The notes beneath the pieces are model-generated. The model was given only the letters and a program-made list of their open reading frames with translations. It ran no database searches and was not told the DNA's origin. This document shows, in pieces, positions 12,395-23,786 of a DNA stretch of 64,000 nucleotides (its first letter is position 1; the number at the start of each line of letters is the position of its first letter). Position numbers and translations under genes: made by a program. The stretch comes from Dichotomocladium elegans (Eukaryota; Mucoromycota; Mucoromycetes; Mucorales; Lichtheimiaceae): assembly GCA_025716815.1 (NCBI GenBank), contig JAIXMN010000014.1:868001-932000 (forward strand), given 5' to 3'.

Positions 12395-14600
12395 ATGGCC
12401 GACGCCAAGACCAGGGTCATCAAGACCTCTTTAAGGTCTATTGGGTGGAAGCAGCAGTATCTGGAGAACCTGGAGAACCTGGTCCGGACTACCCACTTTC
12501 TCACCACGCACACATACCAGCTCTCGCGCTGGATCCTCCTCCACGAACTGGAACGCGGCCATGACTTCAACCCCTGCGAGCTCATCGGTCAAGCATTCTT
12601 CTATGAAGTTTTCCTCAGTCTGGCCGGTAGGAAGTTCATGCGCGAGAAGGTCAAGCCGTCGACCAAGACTATTAGGACCCTCATAAAGACACACCTCGAA
12701 GGCTACTCGAAGGCTGCCAACATTGAGCCTGGACAACATCCCGACATGTCCCAGGTCGCAGCCTATGTCAGCACCGAGATCATGACTGCCTACAAGGTTA
12801 ATGTCCAGCAGCGGTTTGGCGAATGTTTACGGCGCGTTGTCAACAGTCTGTTGAACGCGCGTCAGCGGAAGGAAGCTATACGCAAAGAAATGGTTAGCAG
12901 CGATGAACACGAGTTCCGCCAGGTCTGTGAGGAGAGAATCTGGAAGCCAGCCCGTCAAATCAAGGAGGCACTGCGACGCAGAAACCCGAATCACAGCAAT
13001 CTCACACCGGAAGCCCATCTCATCCTCGCTGAACTGTCACCGATCCTTCAAGCGTACGACGACACTTATAAGTTCGCCAAAGATGACATCTACTATGATG
13101 TGAAGAAATCTCCAGGAAAACGTCTCAATGCTTTTATCAGCTCTGCAAGTTCCTAGAGACGAGGGATGCAAAGTCAGTCCAGTGTTTTCCTCTCCGGACT
13201 TCTTGGATTCCATGCCACATCCACATCGACACGCGAATCCTCTGCCAGCATATATCAAGGCAGGCATCCACTAAAGACCCACCGATTGAGAAGACATGGG
13301 GGAAGGTACTTGACCTCAAGTCCAAGACATTCAAGGATAGGCATGACAGGAGGTTTCTTTGAAGCAATACAAACAGACGGAGTGTCTGTATCAATCATAC
13401 TCAAGACCCCTGAGGCAAAGAAGAACCTTAGTTGTAAGCGAACCCGGACTGATACCGGTGATATCATAACCGATGACAGTGCTCTGGAGCCCGAACGCTT
13501 ACATTGCCGACAGCATGAGGAACAAGGGCGCTCGGAGGGATCAGAGCAAGAACAATCACTCCGCAGACTGTTCCTACATTCATGACATCCCACATGACGA
13601 GCTGCAAGAGACCGAGGGCAAGTGTCTTCTCATTGATCCAGGCCGTCGCGATCTCCATTATGGGATGCATGAGTTGAGCACGCCCGAGCTCCCTAAAATA
13701 CACCGGTATACACGCAACCAGCGCGCCCGAGAAACACGGATGGTACGATTTCGTCAGATACGCGACACTGCCAAGGATCGCTATGATAACAAAAACAGCA
13801 TCCGCAAGGCCGAGACTAGGCTTGCACAGATATGCCACAGCACCGTCAATGCCGCCCGGTACAAGCTCTACGTCGAGCCCCGCGCAAGGGAGTGGTCACT
13901 GCTCAGCAGCTTTTACAGCAGAACCACCACAACCCATACGACATCGACCCATCCCGGACACAACAAGTACGGGCCGGCAAAGAGCGACTGGGGAAAGCGT
14001 CGAGCCCGAAAGATGCATCCGTATGTAGATCATGAGGCCCACAATCATCCGCTCCATCGGAAATTACGCCTCTCTGACTATATAAACCAGAAGCAGGCCG
14101 ATGCTCGATTGGTGCGCACTCTACGACGAAGATTCGGAAAGGACACCGTGCTTGTCATGGGAAACTGGTCTGCACCCATGGCCCGCTTCCACGAGCCCAT
14201 CCGCGGCAAGGGCTGGAGGGATATATTCAAGAGGCATGGGTTCAAAGTTTATTTAATAGACGAGTACCGCACCTCCGTCACCTGTCCCGAGTGCTCGAAC
14301 CGCTTGGAGACCTTCAAGCGTATTCTCAATCCACGACCATGGCAGCGAATAAAGCGTCCTGAGATCAAATGCCACGGGCTTCTAAGGTGTACAAACCCAA
14401 ATTGTTTGAAGTCCATGGAATTCTCTCGCTCGCGGCTTTGGAACCGAGACACAGCAGCGGTACTCAACTTTCGGCACATCCTCTTGAGCCTCCGGACCAA
14501 CGGGGAGATCCCAGAGCGATTCCGACATGCCAAGGCCACTGCAGCAGCAGCAACAGCAGCAGACAAGAAGAACTTTCCGGCCCTGTTATCGCAGGGTTAA
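12395..14600 (+). pseudogene. Fanzor-type nuclease, copy 2, best preserved but frameshifted
   Basis: This is a eukaryotic homologue of TnpB, the RNA-guided DNA nuclease family. The start ATG at 12395 is shared with copy 3. The first frame runs about 250 codons (an N-terminal region unlike prokaryotic TnpB). Homology then changes frame near 13145, near 13350 (one extra T compared with copy 3) and between about 13450 and 13540. The segment in the second frame, CFPLRTSWIPCHIHIDTRIL, is a typical Fanzor block. From 13473 a 375-residue frame is fully open to the TAA at 14598. It contains RuvC-I (Asp at 13635-13637 in LLIDPGRRD), the segment DEYRTSVTCPEC, a second zinc-ribbon half CTNPNC, and the terminal LWNRDTAAVLNF with the RuvC-III Asp. 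This fits the family pattern Asp, then Thr-Ser, C4 zinc finger, then Arg-Asp. The full-length homology equals about 735 codons. The catalytic-half frame might still be translated, but the gene as a whole is broken. Confidence 0.9.
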
Positions 14601-14669
14601 GATGCTATAAGCAAGATGCTCAGGCCACTCTCCATTCGACGAATAGAGGGGAGGCACCCTAAAGGTGAG
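14579..14669 (+). ncRNA. Candidate omega-RNA (guide scaffold) 3' end of Fanzor copy 2
   Basis: Copies 1 and 2 align without gaps through the stop codon and for about 69 nt beyond it, to 14669 and 1137, and then similarity vanishes. Three hairpins can be drawn. CCCTG/CAGGG has a 6-nt loop (14581-14596). TGCT/AGCA lies at 14603-14613. CTCTCC/GGGGAG at 14628-14653 encloses a nested ATTC/GAAT. In TnpB and Fanzor systems the guide RNA overlaps the 3' end of the nuclease gene and runs to the element boundary, where the guide begins. The match to that layout is suggestive, but no RNA evidence is available here. Confidence 0.45.
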
Positions 14670-14827
14670 ACAACTTCGTAATTGATTTGCTATTCTGCTA
14701 ACATTCTCACGCATATATTACCTCTATCAAAATGCAAATACTACACACTGCTGGCGTAATATTCATCACCGCGTGGCGCAAACTTGATTGCAAATAATAG
14801 TACTAAGTGGGGTCTGTTCCTGAAAAA

Positions 14828-16430
14828 AAAGCATACACCATTTTCCAAAATCAAGATGTCGCACAAAAAAGTTTGGCAAATCCATCTTTATAAAAATCGT
14901 CCTTTTGACTCTTTCTCTTTTATACACTTTTCCATTCTGAAATGAGCAACCTATTTTTTCTACTGCGATGAAGAAAAGTACTCTCTGCAATCCGTTTGTT
15001 CTCACCCTGAATATCTGCGCAGCATATATTACAGAGATAACTCTGATCTTATTACCACACACATTCACAAGCGAAAGGATACAGGCATTCGGATGAAGGA
15101 AGCGGGGATCAAGCGCAGTTACACAGCATAAACTGACCAAGGCAAGGGCAGATTTTTCAAATGGATGTTTGAGAAGGTTTTGAGTGCATCAGCTGTTAGG
15201 AATCCATGTTCGTTCAGCCCAGCGATGGGCATTACAGTACGAGAAAGACCCTGAGAGCATCTTTAAGAGACCTAAAGCTAGGGGTCGTTCGCGTATTCTC
15301 AATGAAGAGCTTTATTTTATATTGCATTGATGAGAATCCATCCATTGTTCTAGAGCAGCTGATGGAGCAACTGCTTCAAAGATTGGAGAGTCTCAAAGCA
15401 TCTAAAATGAATGCTCCGTCGATTTATGAAAAACGAATGCAACTTATTAAAAATGGTTCGGTTTCAGCCTGTAGACAGGAATAGTGCTGCGAAGATCCTA
15501 CAGCACCTTGACTGGGTGCGCAGATGGGGCAGTACAGAGATCGACTTGACGAGGCTGGATTCCGTATTAATATGAAACCCAGCATCGCATGCTCCAAGAA
15601 AGGAACCCCTGCAGTGGTCACAATACCAAAGGCAAGAGCAAAAACAACCACAATCTCGGGAGCAATCTCAGCTTCAGGGATCATTAAATGTTGCTTGAGA
15701 CTCCCGCATCCACCAATCAAGAAAAGAAAGAGGGCAGGTCAATCTAAATGTATGATCAGAGGAACTGTAACTGGACATTATCTAAGCTTCCTTAAGGCTA
15801 CGATGGGATGAGATGGATAAGTATGAACATATGAAGGGGCCATTATTGGGTAATGGATAATGCACCTATCCATAAGGCTGAGGATGTAGCTAAATACATT
15901 GACTGTCCAGGATATCAATGTGCTTATCTTCCACCCTATTGGCCTGAACTCCATCTGATTGAGCAAAGTAAAAGGCAACAGGTTATCCGTCATACCCACT
16001 AGTTCCATCCTGCAACCTTCTAATATCTCGGATCCTCTGCAGATAATGATATAAGCCTAACCCAAGTGCCTTGAGAGGAGAGGATGTGGGCTTTGGGTGG
16101 GACTGTGGTTTGGCTGCACCCGCGCAATTCCCCCACCATGGCTTTGTCGAAGTGCTTTTGTCTTCGTCTACTTCCTCTGTTGCTTTCCCTGATGCTTCTG
16201 CCGCTGGTGTTTTTGCTGGTCCGTCGTCGTCCCTCCCCGTTCTTTCTTCCAACCCTTCCGCCGTCAATGCGCAACAGCACCGGCTTCTTCCTTCCCTCCC
16301 TTTTCCGCCATTGTTACCGCAATGCCACACCTAGCTACCTTCGTGGTAAGTTGAAGAGTAAGGACTAACGGGTATATGCATGCGACAAATTTTATGTTTT
16401 TATGCGACATTTTAGAATGCGGAGAAGGGC
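14828..16430 (+). mobile_element. Decayed Tc1/mariner-family transposon, copy A
   Basis: A broken DDE transposase reads on the plus strand. The start resembles that of copy B (ATG at 14942, Met-Ser-Asn-Leu versus Met-Gly-Asn-Leu). There is a helix-turn-helix region near 15070-15270. Near 15590-15720 lies KKGTPAVVTIPKARAKTTT followed by GAISASGIIKCCLRLP, and then GTVTGHYLSFLKATM. Around 15850-15970 the DDE motif block is readable as WVMDNAPIHKAEDVAKYI and CAYLPPYWPELHLIEQ. Frameshifts and stops interrupt it many times. The left end (about 14830-14875) and right end (about 16380-16430) carry GTCGCA or TGCGAC motifs in inverted orientation, as in copy B. The element lies 160 bp after Fanzor copy 2 and directly before the ATP1 pseudogene. 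It cannot move on its own. Confidence 0.85.
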
Positions 16431-16464
16431 GGTTAAATTTTGGTCGCTATTTTATATACGCAAC

Positions 16465-18191
16465 ATGCTTAGAAGCGTTGCTCGCGCTGCCTTGTTAGCA
16501 TTGCTTCGTTCTGCCGTACGTTCATGGCCATGACAAGTGACATTCTTCGCCAGAGTTGCCTGTTTCTCCTGCCTTAGGCTCGTTTTGGATCTGCGTATTG
16601 CTGCTGTTGTCGCACGTACTTTACTCCCACCACCTCCGAGGTCCCATCTATCCTTGAGCAGCACATTTTTGACGCCACTTCCGAGGCGGACCTTCATGAA
16701 AATGATCGCGTCTTATCTATCGCTGACCGTATCGCTTGTGCCTATGGCTTGAAGAACTGCCAGGCCGAAATGTTGGTTGAGTTCTCCAACGGTTTGGAGG
16801 CAATATATAAATTTCATAAACCATTTTCATTAAGACGATTGAACCTGCGGGCATTGTAGGGCATGGCTCTTAATCTTGAGGCCGACAGCATCGGTATTGT
16901 GGACTTTGGCAACGATTGCCTGATCAAGGTGGATGACATCGTCAAGCGTACTGGTGCTCCGTGTTGTCAACGCTTTTGACAAACCCAATCGACGGCAGGG
17001 GATCCTTGGATACCGGCGGGCGCTCACGTCTTCAGGTCAAGGCCTCCTGGTTGACTCCATGGTCCCCCTATCAGCGATGGCCAGCATGTGTTGATCATTG
17101 GCGATCTTAAGACCGGAAAGACCGTCGTTGCGCTCGATACCATTCTTAATCAGAAGCACTGGAACAGCGGCTCTGATGAATCTACTGCATTTACGTCGCT
17201 GTCGGCCAGAAGTCCTCGACTATCGCCCAGATGGACAGCGTCCTTGAGGAAGATAATGCCATGAAGTGTTGTACACCATTGCGCTGCAGCCACCGCCTCC
17301 GAGGCCGCTCTCCTTTAGTATTCTTGCTCCCTTCTCCGGTGCAGCAGTTTTTGGCGGATGCTTCCGTGATAACGGCAAGCACTTCTTGATCATCCATAAC
17401 GTTTTATCCAAACAGGTCGTACCTTACCGTCATATGTACCACCTGCTTCACCGTCCTTTGGTACGTGAAGCTTACGCTGGCGGTATCCTCTATTTTCCAT
17501 TCCGTCTCCTGGAGCGTACTGCGAAGATGAACAAGAGCTTTGACTACGATTCGATGACGGCCCTTCCCATCATGCAAGCAGTACCTGCCGGAAAGAGAAG
17601 CGATAGGATTGTGTAGCAAAAACTTGTGCACGCATGAATAATCTGCGTGCATAGGGAAATCCAGGGTGCTGATGTGTCGGCCTATAATCTTATAAATGTC
17701 ATTTCCATCACTAATGAACAGATCTTCCTGAAAGCTCTTCTTCAAGAGCATCCATTCCTACCATCAACGTTCGGTCTCTTTGTCGTTCGCGCCTGCTAAC
17801 TGCTACTCAGACCAGGGACCATGAAGTAGGCCGTCGGTTCACTCAAGTTCTTATCAAGAAGATTGCTACCTCTTCTCAGTTTGGCTCTGATCCGGATGCC
17901 TGCTCGACTACGGAGTCCGTCTTATCGAACTCTTGAAGCAGCTCCAGTGTAACCCTCCCCACTTGGCTATTGAACCCCAGGACCTTAAATCGCGCTTGCT
18001 GGTGTTAACGGTTTCCTTGACCGGCTGCCTGTTGAATGGGGGGGAAGGGTTTCATCAGCCGTATTCATGCCGAGCACAAGGTTGTCCCTGAAGCAGTCCA
18101 TGCCCATGCTATTCTTTCCACAGCACTCGAGGCCAAGTTCCGTGAGATCTGCGAAAGCTATGTCAAGTTCTTTTTGTTAAAAAAAAAAAGA
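16465..18191 (+). pseudogene. ATP1: Decayed duplicate of the ATP synthase F1 alpha-subunit gene
   Basis: The remnant begins with a mitochondrial presequence-like MLRSVARAALLALLRSAVRS at 16465. It continues through recognisable alpha-subunit blocks: [59 protein letters not shown], the P-loop region [20 protein letters not shown], and the C-terminal EAKFREICESYVKFF near 18150. Stops and frameshifts are frequent, so no protein is possible. Two insertions sit cleanly between codons: 17581-17664 begins GT and ends AG, and one near 16800-16860 ends TTGTAG but begins GC. They look like retained introns, so the copy arose by DNA duplication and not from mRNA. The working ATP1 must lie elsewhere in the genome. 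Confidence 0.88.
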
Positions 18192-18391
18192 AACGCATCG
18201 TGCCCCAGTACAAACAGAAGCAATTCCTTCCCCCGCCCCCCGTTTTGATCCATTAACGCGCGCATAATCTCTCGCCGAATGAAATGAAAAAACGCGTACA
18301 TGTACCCTGAAAGTCACAAATGTTAAAGCAAAAAAAAACCTGTCTTTTTTTTTCCCTTTTGGCGATATATCCACCCCCTGCAGTACACGCC

Positions 18392-21300
18392 ATGTCTCCA
18401 TCAGGCTCCTCCAATGACACATCCAAAACAAAAGTACGAGTAAAAGACATACTCAAAAGCCATAATCGAGGGAACTATACGGCCTTTCCTCCGATTTCGC
18501 GGTTTGCGGATCGTCGCTCGAGTCATGTGCCTTTCAACCTAACGCAGACAACCCTACCTTTTGGAAAGGCGAATGGCTCAAACGCGCTCAGCAATGCTAT
18601 GCCCGAGTTTATACTCAAAAATAAGCAAAAGCAGCAGCAACGATCATTACCATCGTTTCGCGCATCGTCGTCTACACGCGCGGACAGCGACGAGAGCGAC
18701 GGCGAGGAGGTCGCCGGCCGTAGACGGACCAGAAAGCGGACACGCGTGAAGGCAGCGCTGGATTCGAGTGATGACGAGGAGCAGGAAGAGGAGGAGGAAG
18801 AGGAGGAGAACGATGACGGGATGCTCTATGTGGATGAGAACGAACGACAGGACCGTCTCAAAGATACGCTCACATCGATGAGTGACCGAGCCATCATTCT
18901 CCAAAAGCTCTTCCCAAAAAGCTCTCCCAAAAGCATACAGGAGGCGCTGGAGAAGGCCGGTGGGAGTCATGTCAAAGCCTGCCAAATTTTGTCAGGCATG
19001 AAGTCGACCGCACCGGCACCGCCACCGCCACCGTCACCAGTAGCCCAGCGGACATTCAAACGTTTGCGACAACGGCGTAAGGAATACGCATCCGAGAGCG
19101 ACGATAGCGAGGACGAAAGACGCTCGCCAGCAATGAACCACCGTGCTCAGATCGAAGAGGCTCGCAAGATGTTAAAAGCACTCCGATTCTACAACAATTG
19201 CACGACACAGGATATACAGGATGTTTGCGGCTGCGGGCTTGATCAGGCACAGAAACTCATCGATAAACGTCCGTTCAATGACATTGATGATCTGCGGGAG
19301 ACACTCCAGCAGGAGCGCGGTCTCAGTTTACGCTTTATTCAGAATTACCTTGACATGGTAGACGGTTACTCGCTTGTGGATCAGATCATCGAGGAGATTG
19401 AGGAGCTTGGCGGAAAGCTCAAGAATGCCATTGATATATGGAAGGGCGCGGCTGAAAAGGATGATGAAGAAGACGCAGGCGTGCACTTGACAAGCGTGAA
19501 TGCTGTAAATAAGGATCAATCGAGTGAAGCATATCGTGATGCTATGGAGGGATTCTTGACAGAGCAACCAAAGATTATCAATCCCGATTTTACGCTGAAG
19601 GATTACCAGATCCTTGGCATCAATTGGCTGTTGCTGCTGTACCGCAAGGGGATTTCAGGCATCCTGGCAGACGAAATGGGACTTGGAAAGACGGCTCAGG
19701 TAATCAGCTTCCTCGGTCGACTGTACGAACTTGGAAACAAAGGCCCCCATCTTATCATCGTACCAACGTCAACGCTCGATAACTGGCTTCGCGAATTTGA
19801 ACGATTCTGTCCTGACATGGACGTTGTGGGCTACTACGGCACACAGAGCGAACGAGAGGACATGCGCATAGATTTGTTGGAGGAGCTTGACTGTCAGGTC
19901 ATCGTGACCACCTACAATATTGCGACAGGTAGCAAAGAGGACCGAGGTTTTCTACGCAAGCTCAAGTGCAAGTCGATGATATTGGACGAAGGTCATATGG
20001 TCCGCAACTGCACCAGCCAACGCTACAAGCATCTCATCAGCTTGAAGACCCCATTTCGACTTTTACTGACCGGCACACCCCTCCAGAATAATCTCCAGGA
20101 GCTGGTGTCATTGCTAATGTTTATTATGCCCGACATCTTGATCGAGTATGAGGAGGAAATCCGCAAGATCTTCAAGATCAAGGTTTCCGCCAACAAGGAC
20201 TCGTCTGCACAGATTCTATCGCAGCAACGCATCAAGCGTGCCAAAAAAATGATGACCCCCTTCGTGCTCCGGCGCCGTAAAGCGGATGTACTCAAGGATT
20301 TACCCCAGAAGATGCAAGTGATTGAGCGATGCAAAATGTCCAAAAACCAACAAGAGCTCTACGATACTATTCTCAGCGAATCAAGGCAGTCGTACAAGGA
20401 AGCCATGGACACCCAGACGAAGAAAGCCAAGGGCGCTACGGATGGCCTGGAAAGATTCAAGAATATCGTTATCCAGCTACGGAAAGCCGCTGATCATCCC
20501 TTACTTTTCCGGACCATCTACAAGGACGCTACTCTGAAGAAGATGGCCAAAACTATAATGAAAGAAGAACAATACATGGACGCAAACCAAGATTATATTT
20601 ATGAGGATATGACGGTCATGTCGGACTTTGAGCTGGATAAATTATGCAAGAACCACAAGGTAGGAATGTCCCATTTCCTTCTCAAAAGATAAAGTTTTGT
20701 AACCTGTTGATATAGTCCATCTCGAGTTTTGCACTGAAAAACAACGAATGGATGGACTCGGGTAAAGTGGAGAAACTCAAGGAACTTCTACCTGCGATGA
20801 AGTCGAAGGTAAAAAAAAAAAAGACAATAGCGTTCTGCATAAACTGATGGCCTCTTCATTAAATCTCTCTTTTGTTCCCAGGGCAACAAAGTTCTCCTAT
20901 TTAGTCAGTTCACGCGACTTCTCGATATTCTAGAGCTGGTTATGGATACCCTGAATATTAAATACCTCCGACTGGATGGAGAAACGAAGTTGGCGGATAG
21001 ACAAATTCTGATCGACCAGTTCAATGAAGACAAGAGCATCGACGTCTTCCTTTTGAGTACCAAAGCAGGTGGTTTTGGCATCAATCTGACGTCAGCAAAG
21101 TAAGTTACTGGGAGATGAATGGAAACCAACATTACGATCTTATGCTCTTTTTTTTCGAATGCTAGTGTCGTTGTCCTATATGACTTGGACTTCAATCCTC
21201 AGAATGATCGGCAGGCTGAAGATCGAGCGCACCGTAAAGTTTTTCAACCCTTGCTTCTTCTTTTTTTCTGCTTGAATATGCTGACAAGTATATATGTTGA

Positions 21301-21498
21301 ACAGGCGTAGGGCAAACAAAGGACGTTACTGTGATCAAGATGATATCAGACCAGTCGATTGAAGAGCACATCCTCCACATGGCAAAATTGAAGCTTCGCC
21401 TTGATCGAAGCGTCTCGGGCCTAGGCGAGGAAGAGGGGGATGTGGAAGAAGAAAAAGAAACCATGCACAGTCTTCTAAAGACAGTCCTGCTTTCGTAA
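18392..21498 (+). CDS. FUN30: SNF2-family chromatin remodeller, FUN30/SMARCAD1 type
   Basis: Five exons (18392-20659, 20716-20808, 20882-21099, 21166-21233, 21305-21498) give 946 residues with consistent phases. The N-terminus is acidic and Ser-rich. A CUE-like ubiquitin-binding segment (about residues 163-205, [20 protein letters not shown]) precedes the two-lobed ATPase. Walker [12 protein letters not shown], is near residue 427 and the DEGH box near 531. The helicase C lobe includes [18 protein letters not shown] and [15 protein letters not shown] across exon junctions. Having a CUE plus the SNF2 core places it with yeast Fun30 and human SMARCAD1, which act in heterochromatin maintenance and DNA end resection. 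An upstream in-frame start at 18320 exists, but 18392 fits the family better. It ends 231 bp from the convergent ERV46. Confidence 0.95.
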
Positions 21499-21729
21499 AA
21501 CAGTATATATCTTTTTCATTGCATTTTCATTTTTTTTTTTTTTTGCTTGCATCACACATTCTCATTGTATTTAAACAAAATCGCAGCATAGTAACGTAGA
21601 AGCAACCTCATTTTCTGTACCTTCATGCCGATAAATATGTAGACCCCATACATGTCCCTTAGCATCATCCAGACAACAACTGAATATAAAGAGAGTAACT
21701 TTTTCTCCTTCAGGCGCGTTCATGTCAAT

Positions 21730-23348
21730 CTATAGTGTTTTTCCTAGATCCATTTTCTTCTTCAACGCGCGTTCTGCTCGATACACGATACGGTCAAAGA
21801 GTCCTGCTACTGTGAATATTCCACCCACGATGGCGCAGACACCCGTGAGGAAGCTCGTGAATGATGACCGTTCCTCGCGGTAGATGATTTGCATCGGAGA
21901 AATGTCCATGATGAAGAACACGCCTAGTAATGGAATTAGCAAAAAAAGGAGACTTCACGTTGTTGTCACTGCCACTACCAGTATTTCTCCACCCCGTCCT
22001 ATAAGCTAACGTACCTGGAAGTCCACCTGTTTGAGCACCCAACTTCCGTTCGCTCTGCGTCACCGAATACTGATATGTATATAAGGACTTGCCACTCAAT
22101 GGCAGCAGTTCTGTAGACACGATCTTTAAAAAGTATTGAAAGACGGTGCGGGCTTGGCCGGGGGGGGAAGAGGAGGAGTAAGTTTCATGGAGGAAAAAAA
22201 TTAAAGGTACATACTAGCTTACCATGATCTGTGATTTTTTCTGTTCCTGCGAGCGAGTTTGTCACTGCCGCCGTCGCAGCTGGGTTAGCGGTTGATTTGG
22301 CATCTGTTGCTTTGGATGGGTCAGGCCCAAATCGAAGGTGGTGAATCTGGTGGGACATGTCGAATGCATGGCCGTCCGGGGCGCCTTGGATGTATTGCTT
22401 AAGGTCGTGTATGTGCATATTGGTCTGCTGGAAGGATTGCCCGGGAGCAATATGGAAATTGCCTCGCACCTTGTTGACCGAGAGCTGGCCATGAATGTTA
22501 CAGCCCTCGTTGGATTGATTTTCGATCTTCTCGCGCCAATTCTCTGCGAGACACTGTTTAAACTGATCCGGGTCGCCCATCCCCCATCCCATTGCGGCAT
22601 AGGCCTGACGCACATCGTTGCACGAGTTGCAGCAGCCATCCTCCCGTGGAGATCGAGCGCCATAACAGCTTCCACACTCGTCCGCCGCTACAAAGGCTAC
22701 CTCGGCCCCATGGCTATTGTCACCAAGCTCTGTCACAACGTTGTGCGCAGTACGTACGTCAAAAGTATATCCTTTATTTTCACACGGATCCAGAGCACCA
22801 CGACGCCTCCCGCCCAACCTTACACACTTACTTTTCTCCTTCTGGGTATCGATCTTTACGCCCATCGAATCCAGTCTGACTTTATACACATCATGGGTGT
22901 AGTCACTGATATGCTCACCACTGTCGTCCATGATGTCCAGGGACAACACTTTGCATTGGGTTAATTAAAGGGGAAGAAGAGTTCACACGTCTCATCCACA
23001 CGCGCGATCTTACTGTGACATGGCATTTTGGGAAAAGTAATATTGAACTGAATATTCATCTTGTCTTTCCGACTCTTGTCTACCAGAAGCTCTGGCTCCC
23101 ACATAGAGGTTTGATACGCAAAGAGCTCCGAGAGTATAAGATACATGATGATCAATGCGCTGATGACCGTCACTGCGGTGTGGGTATAAGCATGGTCAGA
23201 ATGAGGCTCGTCTCGCCGATGTCGGAAAGGAGAGAGAGAATTCCCTACCGGTGGCGCCGGTAGTCGTCTTTACGCGAAAATCATCCAGTGTCTTGGCGTA
23301 AGCATCGAACTGGCGAAATCGCAGGAGGAACGAGCCCTGTTTCGCCAT
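21730..23348 (-). CDS. ERV46: ER-Golgi vesicle cargo receptor, ERV46/ERGIC3 family
   Basis: Five exons on the minus strand (23348-23249, 23172-23014, 22948-22223, 22152-22015, 21923-21730) give 438 residues. The short cytosolic N-terminus is followed by a membrane segment TVISALIIMYLILSELFAY. A large luminal domain opens with a beta-rich block ending MPCHMLSLDIMDDSGEH and contains a Cys-rich stretch (CGSCYGARSPREDGCCNSC). Near the end lies VFFIMDISPMQIIYREERSS, then the second membrane span SFLTGVCAIVGGIFTVAGLF and a Lys-rich tail. This is the two-span layout of the family, which cycles in COPI and COPII vesicles and retrieves cargo with ERV41. The start is supported by typical family wording around RQFDAYAKTLDDFRVKT. 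Confidence 0.94.
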
Positions 23349-23786
23349 AGTAGGTAAACGACACACACCGAAAGGGGTTGGGGAGGGTGCTCTTTTTTTT
23401 TTACGTCGCGCAGTGTTGGAGCAGGGTTGGGGGGCGCTGTGGCAGGGGAAACTAACCCATACCCCCCAAATCCGTCCCTGACCATATTCCGCCAATCAAG
23501 CCTTCCCATGGATCCGGCTTCGGCAAGTGGTTCCCTTTGCAACATTTACTTGGCATGCTCGACGCTTTAGTCTGTGGTATACTGCAAGGAAAATGTCCTC
23601 GTATGATGTCTACCCTTTGTGGATCGTAGGCAAAGGGCGGTGCCCTTTCCTGGGGGGGGAAGAATAAGCAAGCAGCTTAGTCCGCCGACTATGATTGGCT
23701 GATTTATGGAGAAACCTCTATTGGGCCGGGCAAACTGGGAAAGCGGTCGAGAAATTTCAGCGAACCGAAAAAAAACATCTATCATT
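23349..23786. promoter_or_regulatory. Divergent promoter region of ERV46 and BMT2
   Basis: The 438 bp between two divergently read start codons hold no coding signal. G- and T-runs occur at about 23393-23402 and 23650-23660. No TATA box could be placed with confidence, which is common for housekeeping genes. Confidence 0.45.

Noticed and set aside
18179..18191. A-run right after the ATP1 remnant, read as a poly(A) tail of a retrocopy
   Set aside because: The remnant retains intron-like insertions and the A-run is short, so a reverse-transcribed origin is not supported.
22338..22964. 208-codon open frame on the plus strand
   Set aside because: It is antisense to the largest ERV46 exon, whose minus-strand protein has clear family motifs.
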